NCBI GenBank assembly: GCA_039818285.1
Contig: JBCBUE010000022.1
Span: 1 to 47,431 of the forward strand
Reading direction: 5' to 3'
Source of the DNA: JBCBUE01 sp039818285
Lineage (GTDB): Bacteria > Planctomycetota > Phycisphaerae > Phycisphaerales > Phycisphaeraceae
Length of the DNA stretch: 47,431 bases
Positions 18,460 to 26,544 of this stretch are shown piece after piece (the first letter of the stretch is position 1; each line of letters starts with the position of its first letter). A program made the position numbers and the translations under genes. Below the pieces are notes generated by a model that worked only from the letters and a program-made list of their open reading frames with translations, was not told where the DNA came from and made no database searches.

Positions 18460-19736
18460 GTCGCCAGCCTAGCTCCGCCTGGCGTGGCGTCGGCGAGGGC
18501 GTCGGCGTCCTTGGTGTCGACCACCTCGGCCGATCGGCGCCGATCCGCGCCGGCCAGCAGCCCGAGCATGGCCGCGGTGATCACCCACCCGGTCCCGCCG
18601 TGGCTCACCAGCGGCAGGGCGATCCCCTTGGTCGGCATCACCACCGTGACCACGGCGACGTTGATCACGGCCTGCAGCCCCAGCGTCCCGGCCACGCCCA
18701 GCGCGGCCAGCGCGACGAACCGATGGCCGCTCTCGGCACCGATCCGCCAAGCCAGCCAAGCGACGGCAAGCAGCAGGCCGACGACCATGACCGCCCCGGC
18801 CAGTCCGAGCTCCTCGCAGACGATCGCGTAGATGAAGTCGGTGGTGTCCTCGGGGAGGTAGCCGAATTTCTGCACGCCGAACCCCAGGCCGTTGCCGCTC
18901 CACCCGCCCTGGGCGAGCGCGGCCATCGAGCGGATCGGGTGATAGCCGGTGCCCGCGGGGTCGGCCCAGGGGTCGAGGAAGGCGAGGATGCGGTCCATGC
19001 GGAACGGGCTTTGCGAGATCATCGTCGCCGCCGCCGCCACGCCCGCCAGCCCCACGCCCGCCAGCTGCCAGATACGCCCGCCGGCACCGAGCAGGATCAC
19101 GCCGCCCACCGCCCCGATCAGCACGGCCGTCCCCAGATCCTCCAGCACCACCAGCCCGCACCCCACGCCCAACAGCAGCAGCCCCGGCCCAAGCCCCGTG
19201 CCCGCCTTGCGCATCGCCGGCCCCCGCGCCGCGCCCCACCACGCCAGCCCGAGGACCATCGCCCACTTGACCCCCTCGCTCGGCTGGAACGTGACCTGCC
19301 CCAGGCCCGGAAGACGCAGCCCCAGCCACCGCACCGCGCCGTTGGCCTCGACCCCGACGCCCGGCACGAGCGTTAACGCTTGCAACCCCAGCGCCCCCCC
19401 CACGAGCAACGCGATCGGCCAGCCGCGCCACGCCGCGGCCACGCCCGGCCTCAGCTCGCCGCCGTCGCCCGCCCCGGGCGCGAGCCGTCGTGGGTCGAAA
19501 CGGCTGGCGATCAGCATGGTCACGATCGCGAGCCCGGCGTAGATCGTCGTGCGGCTGGCCGTCGAGGCCGCCAGCGCCGATCGCGCGGCCTCGGCGCCCT
19601 CGGGGGCGATCGCCGCGTCGGTCATCGGGGCCGCCGGGTCGATCCGGGCTTCGGCCGAGCGCACCATGACCACGCCAATCGCCAGCAGCGCCGCCGCGCA
19701 CGCCATCATCGCCGGACCGGCCCATCGCATGCCCAT
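18456..19736 (-). CDS. ftsW: FtsW/RodA/SpoVE-family peptidoglycan glycosyltransferase
   Basis: Polytopic SEDS protein of ~426 residues that polymerises lipid II at the membrane. Family motifs: WLGLRLPGLGQVTFQPSEGVKW, LVVLEDLGTAVLIGAVGG, the large extracytoplasmic loop with AFLDPWADPAGTGYHPIRSM, GGWSGNGLGFGVQKFGYLPEDTTDFIYAIVCEELG (the catalytic-Asp region) and GIALPLVSHGGTGWV. Pairing with murG favours FtsW over RodA. The start is ATG 19736 or 19730, immediately before the first hydrophobic segment; the long open frame further upstream runs antisense to the sigma-factor gene. Many planctomycetes are described as lacking ftsZ, so the role in division is open. Confidence 0.88.
   Translation of the reverse strand: MGMRWAGPAMMACAAALLAIGVVMVRSAEARIDPAAPMTDAAIAPEGAEAARSALAASTASRTTIYAGLAIVTMLIASRFDPRRLAPGAGDGGELRPGVAAAWRGWPIALLVGGALGLQALTLVPGVGVEANGAVRWLGLRLPGLGQVTFQPSEGVKWAMVLGLAWWGAARGPAMRKAGTGLGPGLLLLGVGCGLVVLEDLGTAVLIGAVGGVILLGAGGRIWQLAGVGLAGVAAAATMISQSPFRMDRILAFLDPWADPAGTGYHPIRSMAALAQGGWSGNGLGFGVQKFGYLPEDTTDFIYAIVCEELGLAGAVMVVGLLLAVAWLAWRIGAESGHRFVALAALGVAGTLGLQAVINVAVVTVVMPTKGIALPLVSHGGTGWVITAAMLGLLAGADRRRSAEVVDTKDADALADATPGGARLAT
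18466..18471 (-). promoter_or_regulatory. -10-like TAGGCT before murG (inside the ftsW end)
   Basis: TAGGCT, 6 bases, then GTG. The surrounding 19 bases are identical to those in front of the 166-aa zinc-ribbon gene at 37679. Confidence 0.35.
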
Positions 19737-19831
19737 GGCTATCGGGCCGCCCCCGCCGCGCCCTGCAATGTCGCGATCCGACGGGCGGGGCCGCGACGCC
19801 GTCGGGCGAACCGGCCGGCCGCCGCCTGCGA

Positions 19832-19837
19832 TAGAGT
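19832..19837 (+). promoter_or_regulatory. -10-like TAGAGT of the sigma-factor gene
   Basis: TAGAGT ~34 bases before the ATG at 19872, leaving room for a leader with the GGAG ribosome site seen 6 bases before the ATG. Confidence 0.3.
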
Positions 19838-19871
19838 GGTCGGGGTTTCGGGCGGGGCGACGGAGCGTTGG

Positions 19872-20519
19872 ATGGCGCAGGATGCCGAGGCACAACTGGT
19901 CGCGGAAATCAAGTCGGGCAACCGCGCGGCGCTCGGCATGCTGCTGGAGAGCCAGCAGTCCCGGCTGTACCAGGTCTGCCTGCGGATGCTGGGCAATCGC
20001 GACACGGCGGCCGAGGCCTGCCAGGAGGCGATGCTGAAGATCATCCAGTCGATCGGCGATTTCCGGGGCGAGAGCCGGCTGTCGAGCTGGATGGTCCGCA
20101 TCGCCATGAACCAGAGCCTCACCCGCCTGAGGCGAGACAAGGTCCGCCGGACACTCAGCATCGACGCCCCGCGGGGCGGGGGAGACGGCGATCAGGCCGA
20201 CGAGCTCCGCCGCCGGCTGGCCGACGCGCGGGAACCGACGCCGGACGTGCGCGTCGAACAGGAAGAGCGGCAGCGGATGGTGCTGGCCGCCCTGGCCGAT
20301 CTTGAGCCCGACCATCGGCGGGTGCTGGTGCTGCGAGACGTGGACGGGATGGACTACGCGCAGATCGCCGAGGTGCTGGAGCTGGCGCTGGGGACGGTGA
20401 AGAGCCGGCTGTTCCGGGCCCGCGTGGCGCTTCGGGAACGGATGGAGGAGCTCGAGGCCGGCCGGGCGTCGGCCGCGGGCGAGCTGGACGGGCGCGACGT
20501 GGAGGCCGCGTCGGGCTGA
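19872..20519 (+). CDS. ECF-type RNA polymerase sigma factor
   Basis: 215 residues with the two conserved ECF domains. Region 2 runs RLYQVCLRMLGNRDTAAEACQE to FRGESRLSSWMVRIAMNQSL (the -10 recognition helix area). Region 4 is LEPDHRRVLVLRDVDGMDYAQIAEVLE followed by the helix-turn-helix LGTVKSRLFRARVALRERM. A linker rich in G, D and R separates them. The start has GGAG 6 bases upstream. The next gene, 15 bases downstream, is a membrane-anchored anti-sigma candidate, so this is a typical sigma/anti-sigma pair responding to an envelope signal. Confidence 0.92.
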   Translation: MAQDAEAQLVAEIKSGNRAALGMLLESQQSRLYQVCLRMLGNRDTAAEACQEAMLKIIQSIGDFRGESRLSSWMVRIAMNQSLTRLRRDKVRRTLSIDAPRGGGDGDQADELRRRLADAREPTPDVRVEQEERQRMVLAALADLEPDHRRVLVLRDVDGMDYAQIAEVLELALGTVKSRLFRARVALRERMEELEAGRASAAGELDGRDVEAASG

Positions 20520-20534
20520 GTTGTTGACCCCGAG

Positions 20535-22202
20535 ATGATCAAGTTGGACGAACAGACCGAACGACTGCTGCTGGGGTACCTCGAGGGCGACCTGGACGAG
20601 GCCGAGCGCTGGCGCGCCGAGGCCGAGCTGACGCGTCGGCCCGAGCTGGCGCGGTGGGTGCGGGCGATGCGCGACGACCGCGAGGCGCTGCGTGGCGTGG
20701 CGGACCAGGACGTGCCCGAGTCCGTGAAGGAGACGGTGGACGCGCTGCGCGAGCGTGATGCGCTGCTGGGCGATGCGCCGGCGGCGCCGGGGCTTGGCGG
20801 CGAACTCGGCGTGGCAGGGCGGATCAGCCCGTCGTCCGCGACCTCGCCTCGGGCGGGAGATCGGGCGCTGCGGTTTCGGCGGTGGACGATCCGGCTGGCG
20901 GCGGCGGCGGCGGTGCTGCTGTGCGCGGCGGTGATGGTGCAGTCGATCGTGGGGACCAACCTGCTGAGCTCGGTGACGCCGGGCGGTCGTGGGGGCGAGG
21001 ACCTCGCGATGGACACGCCTAACGCCGATGCGCTCACGCGTTCTGCCGAGCGGGCGTCGGTCTCGGAACGGCGACGCGAGGCGTTGCCTGGCGCGATGGA
21101 GGAGTCTGTGGCGTCGGATGACGAGTCGCCGCCAGCGCCGGCCGTTGCCGTGGCGGGGCAGCCACAGGGCGAGCGCGATTCGGTGCCCCCGCTGGATGGC
21201 GAGGCGTCCACCCTCGAGGAGGGCCTTGTCGTTCCCCCGCTAGTGGGGTCCGTGGCGGAAGCAGAGCCGCGGCCGGCCTCCGAGGTAGCGAGCGGGTTAG
21301 TCGACGGCGGGATGTCGCGGCTCGCCGACGCCGGCCCGGCGGAACTCGGCGACGAGACGCTCGCCTCCGCGGTGGGGACCGACTCCTTCGCTCAGCGGTC
21401 GTTCGACATCGGTGAGCGCGACCAGGCAAGCGACGCGGCGACCCCGGCCCTGACCCGATCCGCCGCGCCATCGGCGGAACCTTCGGCCGGCGAACCCGAG
21501 CCGGCGCTACGCGTCGAGGTCGACACGCCCAACCCCACGCTGGCGTACGTCGACCTGCAGCGCTGGGCCTTGGGTAACGCGGCGGTCGTGCAGTCGCCCG
21601 ACCCGGTTGCCGAGGGTCTGGCCGTCGACGGCGAGCGCGGCTCTGCCGTCGCGGGCCGCGCGACAGACGCCGTCAACAACCGGCTTGGCGTTCGTGAGCC
21701 GGCCGCCGATGCGGTCCAGGTCGTGCAGTTGGCCGTTCCGGCCGACCGCGTGGACGCCTTGCTCACGCACCTCAACGACGACGGCCGGCAGCGCGTCCGG
21801 CTGCTCAGCGAGGGCAACGACGCGGTCGCGCAACGCGGCATGACCATCGACGCTCATCCCCAGGTGCAGTGGGTGCCCCCCGAGCCGGAACGCTCGGAGG
21901 CGGCCGGACGGCGGGCTCGGCTCGAGTCGATGGCGAAGGACATGACGGCGATGGATCACCCGTCCGAATCAACCCCCGAGGCTCAACGCGAAAACGAGGC
22001 CGCGCCGACCCTCGCGGGCGTCGACTTGGCGGCGATGCTGCGGGCTCAAACGCCGACCGTGGCGACGCGCTCGCTGAGCGAGTGGCTGCCCGAGCCGGCC
22101 GTGACGGTGGAACTTCTCCTGCGTCAGCAGCCCGAAGCGCCGACCTCGACGCCAATGCCGGCGACCCCGGCGCCCGCTGAGGACGCAGAAGGCCAGCCTT
22201 AG
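20535..22202 (+). CDS. Putative membrane-anchored anti-sigma factor with large extracytoplasmic region
   Basis: 555 residues. The cytosolic part (about 1-115) begins MIKLDEQTERLLLGYLEGDLDEAE, an opening common in anti-sigma factors and in sigma-associated proteins of planctomycetes, but it has no H-x3-C-x2-C zinc motif. One membrane segment (about 119-138, LAAAAAVLLCAAVMVQSIVG) is followed by ~410 residues of low-complexity E/P/A/S-rich sequence. Within that is a more ordered block (about 395-440, VVQLAVPADRVDALLTHLND) that could be a sensory domain. It directly follows the sigma gene. It overlaps the convergent small membrane-protein gene by 4 bases. The anti-sigma function is inferred from position and topology. 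Confidence 0.65.
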   Translation: MIKLDEQTERLLLGYLEGDLDEAERWRAEAELTRRPELARWVRAMRDDREALRGVADQDVPESVKETVDALRERDALLGDAPAAPGLGGELGVAGRISPSSATSPRAGDRALRFRRWTIRLAAAAAVLLCAAVMVQSIVGTNLLSSVTPGGRGGEDLAMDTPNADALTRSAERASVSERRREALPGAMEESVASDDESPPAPAVAVAGQPQGERDSVPPLDGEASTLEEGLVVPPLVGSVAEAEPRPASEVASGLVDGGMSRLADAGPAELGDETLASAVGTDSFAQRSFDIGERDQASDAATPALTRSAAPSAEPSAGEPEPALRVEVDTPNPTLAYVDLQRWALGNAAVVQSPDPVAEGLAVDGERGSAVAGRATDAVNNRLGVREPAADAVQVVQLAVPADRVDALLTHLNDDGRQRVRLLSEGNDAVAQRGMTIDAHPQVQWVPPEPERSEAAGRRARLESMAKDMTAMDHPSESTPEAQRENEAAPTLAGVDLAAMLRAQTPTVATRSLSEWLPEPAVTVELLLRQQPEAPTSTPMPATPAPAEDAEGQP

Positions 22203-22489
22203 CGCGGCGCCTTGGTCGGGCCCGTCAGCGTGGTCGTATCGACCCACGCCTTGCGCGGCAGACGCCAACGCCACGCCATCGCGAACGCGACCGCCACCAG
22301 CGGCAGCGCCACCCCCGCCGCGAGCACGCTCCACCTCGCCAGCCCGCCACTAGCCGGCCGCCACCCGTCGGCGCCCCAGACCGCCTCGGACACCGCCGCC
22401 ATCGCGATCAGCCCGCCGATCGCCGTCGCCATTGCCAACCCCAGCGTCACCGCCCACTGACCGACTCGCCAGCACCGCAACCAACTCAT
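22199..22489 (-). CDS. Small two-pass membrane protein, unknown
   Basis: 96 residues with two hydrophobic segments (WAVTLGLAMATAIGGLIAMAAV and WSVLAAGVALPLVAVAFAMAW) and a basic C-terminus. An excellent Shine-Dalgarno (AGGAGG, 5 bases before the ATG) supports expression. It sits 70 bases downstream of comEC on the same strand and its stop overlaps that of the anti-sigma gene. No family recognised. Confidence 0.6.
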   Translation of the reverse strand: MSWLRCWRVGQWAVTLGLAMATAIGGLIAMAAVSEAVWGADGWRPASGGLARWSVLAAGVALPLVAVAFAMAWRWRLPRKAWVDTTTLTGPTKAPR

Positions 22490-22559
22490 CGCAACCTCCT
22501 GGTCCCGCCTCTGAACGATCGTCGGCGCAGCACGCGTGGGGCCCGCAAAGGCATCGACA

Positions 22560-25211
22560 CTACTCGCTGAACGCCTCCTCCGCGAGAGCAGCGTGGCCCC
22601 CGGCCAACGGGCCGGCGTAGCCCGTCGTGGTGATCGCGCCGTCGGGGTCGATCCGCACGGTCACCATGCCGGCCTGCGCCGTGACCCAGCGTTCGACCCC
22701 GAGCGGATCGAGCAACGCCGGCCACCCATCGTCGATCAGCCGTCGCGGGCCGCAGGACTGCACGACGATGCGCGGCGCGGTCGCGGCGAGCAGCGCGGAC
22801 GAGGCGCCGGTTAGCGCGCCGTGGTGCGGCAGGTCGATCACGTCGGCCGAGAGGTCCGGGCCCGAGGAAAGCAGGGCCTCGATCGCCGCGTCCTGGATGT
22901 CGCCGTTGAGGCGGACACGCCGGCCGGCCAGGTCGAACGCCAGCACCAGCGAGGCGTCGTTGTCCCGGTCGAAGATCTCGTCGGCGGGCGGCCAGAGGCA
23001 GGTCACCGCCGAGCCACGCGACGCGTCGATCGTCTCGCTCCACCCACGCGCCACCGCCTCGATCGGCACGCCGCGCTCGGCCAGCCCATCGATCAGCAGC
23101 CGCAGCGGCGTCTCGCGGCCGTCGTCTCGGTCTGCCGCGGCCGCCGCCAGAACCTGCGGGCTGGTCAACACCCGATCGATCGGTACGGCGTCGGCCAGGT
23201 CGAGCACGCCGTTGTAGTGGTCGATGTCGGCGTGCGTGACCACCAGCGTCCCGACCCGCCCCACCCCGATCCGCCGCAGCGCCGGGGCCACGCGTCGCTC
23301 GCCCACGTCCCAGTCGCCCCGCGCCCCGCAGTCCACGACCCACACCGGCGCCCCGCCGCCCGGCTGCACAACCATGCACGATCCCTCCCCAACCGACAGC
23401 GCTCGCACCCGCGTCGGCCCCTCCCCTCGGGCCACGGCCCAACGCTCGGCCAGTCCGCCTCCGCCCCCTACCTGCACCACCGCCAGCCACCCCGCCAGCA
23501 GCGCCACCGCCGACCAGCCCGCGACCGCCCGTCCCCGCCACGCCCCGCCCAGCCACGCGACCGCCACAACCCCCGCGGCCGCCGCCCATGCCGCGCCCAC
23601 GGGTTGGCCGAGCAACACGCCCGCCCAACCCGTCGACGCCCCCGCCTCCGCCAGCCCCACCAGGCTCCGCGTCAGCCACACCATCGGCCCCGCCAGCAGC
23701 AGCGATCCCGTCGGCAGCACGAGCCCGATCAGCAGCTTCGCGTAACCCACGCTCAGCATCCCCGCCACCACCGGCAACGCCGCCAGGCTCAGCAACAGCC
23801 CGCCCGGCGTCAGCAAGTCGAAGTGATATGCGACCAACGGCGCTGCCGCCACGGTCGCGACCACGCTCGCCGCCAGCGTCTGCAGCCCCACGCCCCACAG
23901 CCCGGGCAGCGGGTGCCGGTGACCGTCGTCGAGATCGCCCCCGTCCACACGCTCGATCGCCTCGAGCCCATAAGGCGTCAGCCCCCACTGCTCGCCGAGG
24001 CCCCACAGCCACCACGCCATCGGCTCGGTGAATCGCAGCAGCGCCCACACCACCCCAAAGCTCAGCTGAAACCCCGCGCCCGCCACCTGCCCGGGGTCGA
24101 ACAACAAGAGAAGCACCGCCGCCAGCCCCATCATGTCGAGCCCGCGCACCCGCCGACCGCTGGCGTACGCCACCACCAGCAAGAACGCCATCAGGCTCGC
24201 TCGCAGGATCGGCGTCCGCCACGGCACCGCCAGCAGGTACACCCCCAGAACCGCCAGCACCACCGCCGCCACCCTCGGCGGACGCGACGACACCAGCCGC
24301 AGCCCCGCCCACACGATCCCCAGCAGGATCCCCAGATGAGCCCCGCTGATGCTCAGCAGGTGCGCCAGCCCTGTCCGCCGGAACGCGTCGTTCACCCCCG
24401 ACGGCATCTCCTCCCGCACCCCCAGCAGCATCGTCGACGCCACCGCCCGCTCCACCGCGACCGATTCGCCCGCCATGCCCAGCCGAAGCGAGTCCAGGCA
24501 CGCCCTCGCGAACCCCGCCCGCCAACGCTCCACCACCGCGACCGCCTCACGCAGCAGCCCCCCCGCCGACGTCGGACCCAGCCAGGCCACCCCGCCCCGC
24601 GAACTCACCGACAACAGCCCCCCCACCCCGCGCGCCCGCATCGCCGCCGCGTAGTCAAACTCGCCGGGATTACGCACCCCGCCAAACCCCGACAGCCACC
24701 CCAGCAACTCGACCCGGTCCCCGTTTGACAGCCGCGGCTCGGCCTCCTCCACCCGCACCCGCACCCGCCCGCTCGCCGTTTGCCAGCCGGCGTCCGTCGC
24801 GATCGCCGTGATCGCCAGTTCGAACCGCGTCACCGGGGGCTCGTAACTGAACCGCCCCAACGCACCCCGCTGCGATCGCACGACCGCCGGCTCATCGATC
24901 ACACGGCCACGGACACGCGCCAGGCTCGGCTCGGCCGCCACCCACCGCTCGATGGCCGTCGCCGCCAACCGATGCTCGCGCGTCGCCGACCACGCCGCCA
25001 TCGCCGCCGCTATCACCAACCACCCGCACAGCGCCTCCGTGACCCACCGCTCGCTCCCCGGCCTCCGGCGTCGCTGCCGCGTCGCCAGCCACCACCCCGC
25101 GCCGAAGGCCAGCGCCAGCGCCCACCACCCCCAGGCCAAGCCGACGTAAACGCCCGCCGCCGCCCCGGCCGTCGCCGCGTAGCCCGCACGCTCCAGACGC
25201 CCCTCGGTCAC
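22560..25211 (-). CDS. comEC: DNA-uptake channel protein ComEC/Rec2
   Basis: Inner-membrane channel for single-stranded DNA import in natural transformation. About 883 residues. The N-terminal DUF4131-type domain contains RVRVEEAEPRLSNGDRVELLGWLSGF with NPGEFDYAAAMRARGV. The central Competence domain has GLAHLLSISGAHLGILLGIVW and many membrane segments. The C-terminal metallo-β-lactamase-like domain (about 590-830) has VVDCGARGD, the metal motif THADIDHYNG, GDIQDAAIEALL and LPHHGALTGAS. The GTG start at 25211 is chosen because TACGCT lies exactly 6 bases upstream. It may use the pilus-like machinery encoded at 7952-14230, but that is inference. Confidence 0.9.
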   Translation of the reverse strand: MTEGRLERAGYAATAGAAAGVYVGLAWGWWALALAFGAGWWLATRQRRRRPGSERWVTEALCGWLVIAAAMAAWSATREHRLAATAIERWVAAEPSLARVRGRVIDEPAVVRSQRGALGRFSYEPPVTRFELAITAIATDAGWQTASGRVRVRVEEAEPRLSNGDRVELLGWLSGFGGVRNPGEFDYAAAMRARGVGGLLSVSSRGGVAWLGPTSAGGLLREAVAVVERWRAGFARACLDSLRLGMAGESVAVERAVASTMLLGVREEMPSGVNDAFRRTGLAHLLSISGAHLGILLGIVWAGLRLVSSRPPRVAAVVLAVLGVYLLAVPWRTPILRASLMAFLLVVAYASGRRVRGLDMMGLAAVLLLLFDPGQVAGAGFQLSFGVVWALLRFTEPMAWWLWGLGEQWGLTPYGLEAIERVDGGDLDDGHRHPLPGLWGVGLQTLAASVVATVAAAPLVAYHFDLLTPGGLLLSLAALPVVAGMLSVGYAKLLIGLVLPTGSLLLAGPMVWLTRSLVGLAEAGASTGWAGVLLGQPVGAAWAAAAGVVAVAWLGGAWRGRAVAGWSAVALLAGWLAVVQVGGGGGLAERWAVARGEGPTRVRALSVGEGSCMVVQPGGGAPVWVVDCGARGDWDVGERRVAPALRRIGVGRVGTLVVTHADIDHYNGVLDLADAVPIDRVLTSPQVLAAAAADRDDGRETPLRLLIDGLAERGVPIEAVARGWSETIDASRGSAVTCLWPPADEIFDRDNDASLVLAFDLAGRRVRLNGDIQDAAIEALLSSGPDLSADVIDLPHHGALTGASSALLAATAPRIVVQSCGPRRLIDDGWPALLDPLGVERWVTAQAGMVTVRIDPDGAITTTGYAGPLAGGHAALAEEAFSE

Positions 25212-25217
25212 GCCGTG

Positions 25218-25223
25218 AGCGTA
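25218..25223 (-). promoter_or_regulatory. -10-like TACGCT before comEC, leaderless arrangement
   Basis: TACGCT, 6 bases (CACGGC), then GTG 25211; no Shine-Dalgarno. Confidence 0.4.
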
Positions 25224-25322
25224 GTCGATCCGAGGCCGCTGGCGTGGGTCGATCCCGTCGACTGCGCACCCCTTCGTCAGATGATCTTGCCGCCAAGTTC
25301 CTGAACGCACACGACCCATCAG

Positions 25323-25351
25323 GGCGGGCTCGTGTGCGTCACGAGCCCGCC
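25323..25351 (-). terminator. Hairpin terminator downstream of the kinase gene
   Basis: Perfect 12-bp inverted repeat (25323-25334 with 25340-25351) and a 5-base loop, ~170 bases past the kinase stop and before comEC. There is no U-run on either side, so efficiency is uncertain. Confidence 0.55.
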
Positions 25352-25521
25352 GCGATGGCCGGCACAGACCCCCACCCTCTCTCCCACCCCCGTCGGGGCC
25401 CCTCACGGCCCGTGCCGGCGCGTCGTGGCGCCGATCCCTCCCCCCCCCCGGCCCCACCCCAGGGTCCCCCAGTCGCCCGCCCTCCCCCGAGTGCGGGCTG
25501 TGGCCCGATCCCCTGGCCGGA

Positions 25522-26544
25522 CTACCCGACTTCCGGCTTCGGGCCGATCACGCCGCCGACCCAGGTGCCAAAGTGGGTGTCCCAACTCTCTCCGCCGTTG
25601 CGCCCCTTGGCCTGGGTGGGCTCGGCTTCAGGGCCGCGGGTCCGAGACCGCCGGGGGCTCGCGCCCGCGTCCTCGTCGAGGTCGTCGGCCGCGGAGGCCT
25701 CGCCTTCGACCGTCCCGGGCTTGGCCCGAGCCAGCTGCGACTGGGCGATCCGGATCCGATCCACGACCTCCCGCATCGTCCGGGGACGGTCCATCGGGTT
25801 GCTCTCGATGCAGTCCATCACCACGCTCGAGAGCGCCGGCGCGACCGCCGGATTCAGAGACGCCGGTGATTCAATCCGCCGATTGTCCTTCAGCGTGCCG
25901 GCCTGCTTCTTGGTCTTGGGGATCAGGGTGGGCACGTGCTCGCCCGTGAGCAGCCAGTACATCGTCGCCCCAAGGTTGAACACGTCCGTCTGGGCCGTCA
26001 GCGACTCCTTGCGGACCTGCTCGGGGGCGATGTAGTCCGGCGTGCCCTGGACCCGCTCCTTGCGGGTGTGGATCGGGCAGCTCTGGCCGAAGTCGATGAT
26101 CTTGACCTGCTTCTCGTCCGTGACCATCACGTTGTTCGGCTTCATGTCGGCGTGCACGAAGCCCTTGGCGTGCATCGCCGCCAGCCCCTCCCCCACCTGC
26201 CGGCAGAGGTCGGCCTGAACCGTCACATCGGCCGTCCGAAACTGCTCGAGTGGCTTGCCCTCCACGTACTCCATGAGCACGCGCACCGTCGACGTGCGGA
26301 TGAGCTTGCGCTCACGCAACAGCCGGTAGCTCTTGCGGAGCAGCGGGTGGTCGAAGTTGCTAGAGACCTCGTGCTCCGCAACCGCTTGGTCGAGGAAACG
26401 CTGGTCGGAGGGCGACTCTTTCTCGACGACCTTAAGCGCGAACAGTTTCTCAGACCGATCGCGCACGCAATAAATCACGCTATGGGCACCCGAGCCGACG
26501 GCACGAACCACGTCAAATCCAGCAATCGACTGCGGGTCAGGCAT
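25522..26544 (-). CDS. Cytosolic Ser/Thr protein kinase (Hanks-type, non-RD)
   Basis: 340 residues. The kinase domain fills about residues 8-270: glycine loop GSGAHSVIY (17-25), ATP-binding Lys38 in FALKVV, catalytic loop HADMKPNN (131-138, Asp133 present but Ala in place of the usual Arg), DFG 151-153 and APE 173-175. The C-terminal ~70 residues are acidic then basic and low in complexity, with no membrane segment or extracellular sensor, unlike the usual PknB-type receptor kinases. The non-RD loop suggests activity is not controlled by activation-loop phosphorylation in the standard way. Substrates unknown. Confidence 0.9.
   Translation of the reverse strand: MPDPQSIAGFDVVRAVGSGAHSVIYCVRDRSEKLFALKVVEKESPSDQRFLDQAVAEHEVSSNFDHPLLRKSYRLLRERKLIRTSTVRVLMEYVEGKPLEQFRTADVTVQADLCRQVGEGLAAMHAKGFVHADMKPNNVMVTDEKQVKIIDFGQSCPIHTRKERVQGTPDYIAPEQVRKESLTAQTDVFNLGATMYWLLTGEHVPTLIPKTKKQAGTLKDNRRIESPASLNPAVAPALSSVVMDCIESNPMDRPRTMREVVDRIRIAQSQLARAKPGTVEGEASAADDLDEDAGASPRRSRTRGPEAEPTQAKGRNGGESWDTHFGTWVGGVIGPKPEVG

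Larger units (their letters stand above)
25212..25521. other. Intergenic region between comEC start and kinase end (310 bp)
   Basis: Holds the comEC -10-like element at its left end and a hairpin terminator (25323-25351) for the kinase transcript. The rest is C-rich on the plus strand (runs of C at 25439-25450) and I see no gene in it. Confidence 0.6.

Noticed and set aside
25244..26035. Long plus-strand frame across the kinase gene end
   Set aside because: Antisense to the kinase and crosses a hairpin; composition is Arg/Pro/Ser-rich without motifs.
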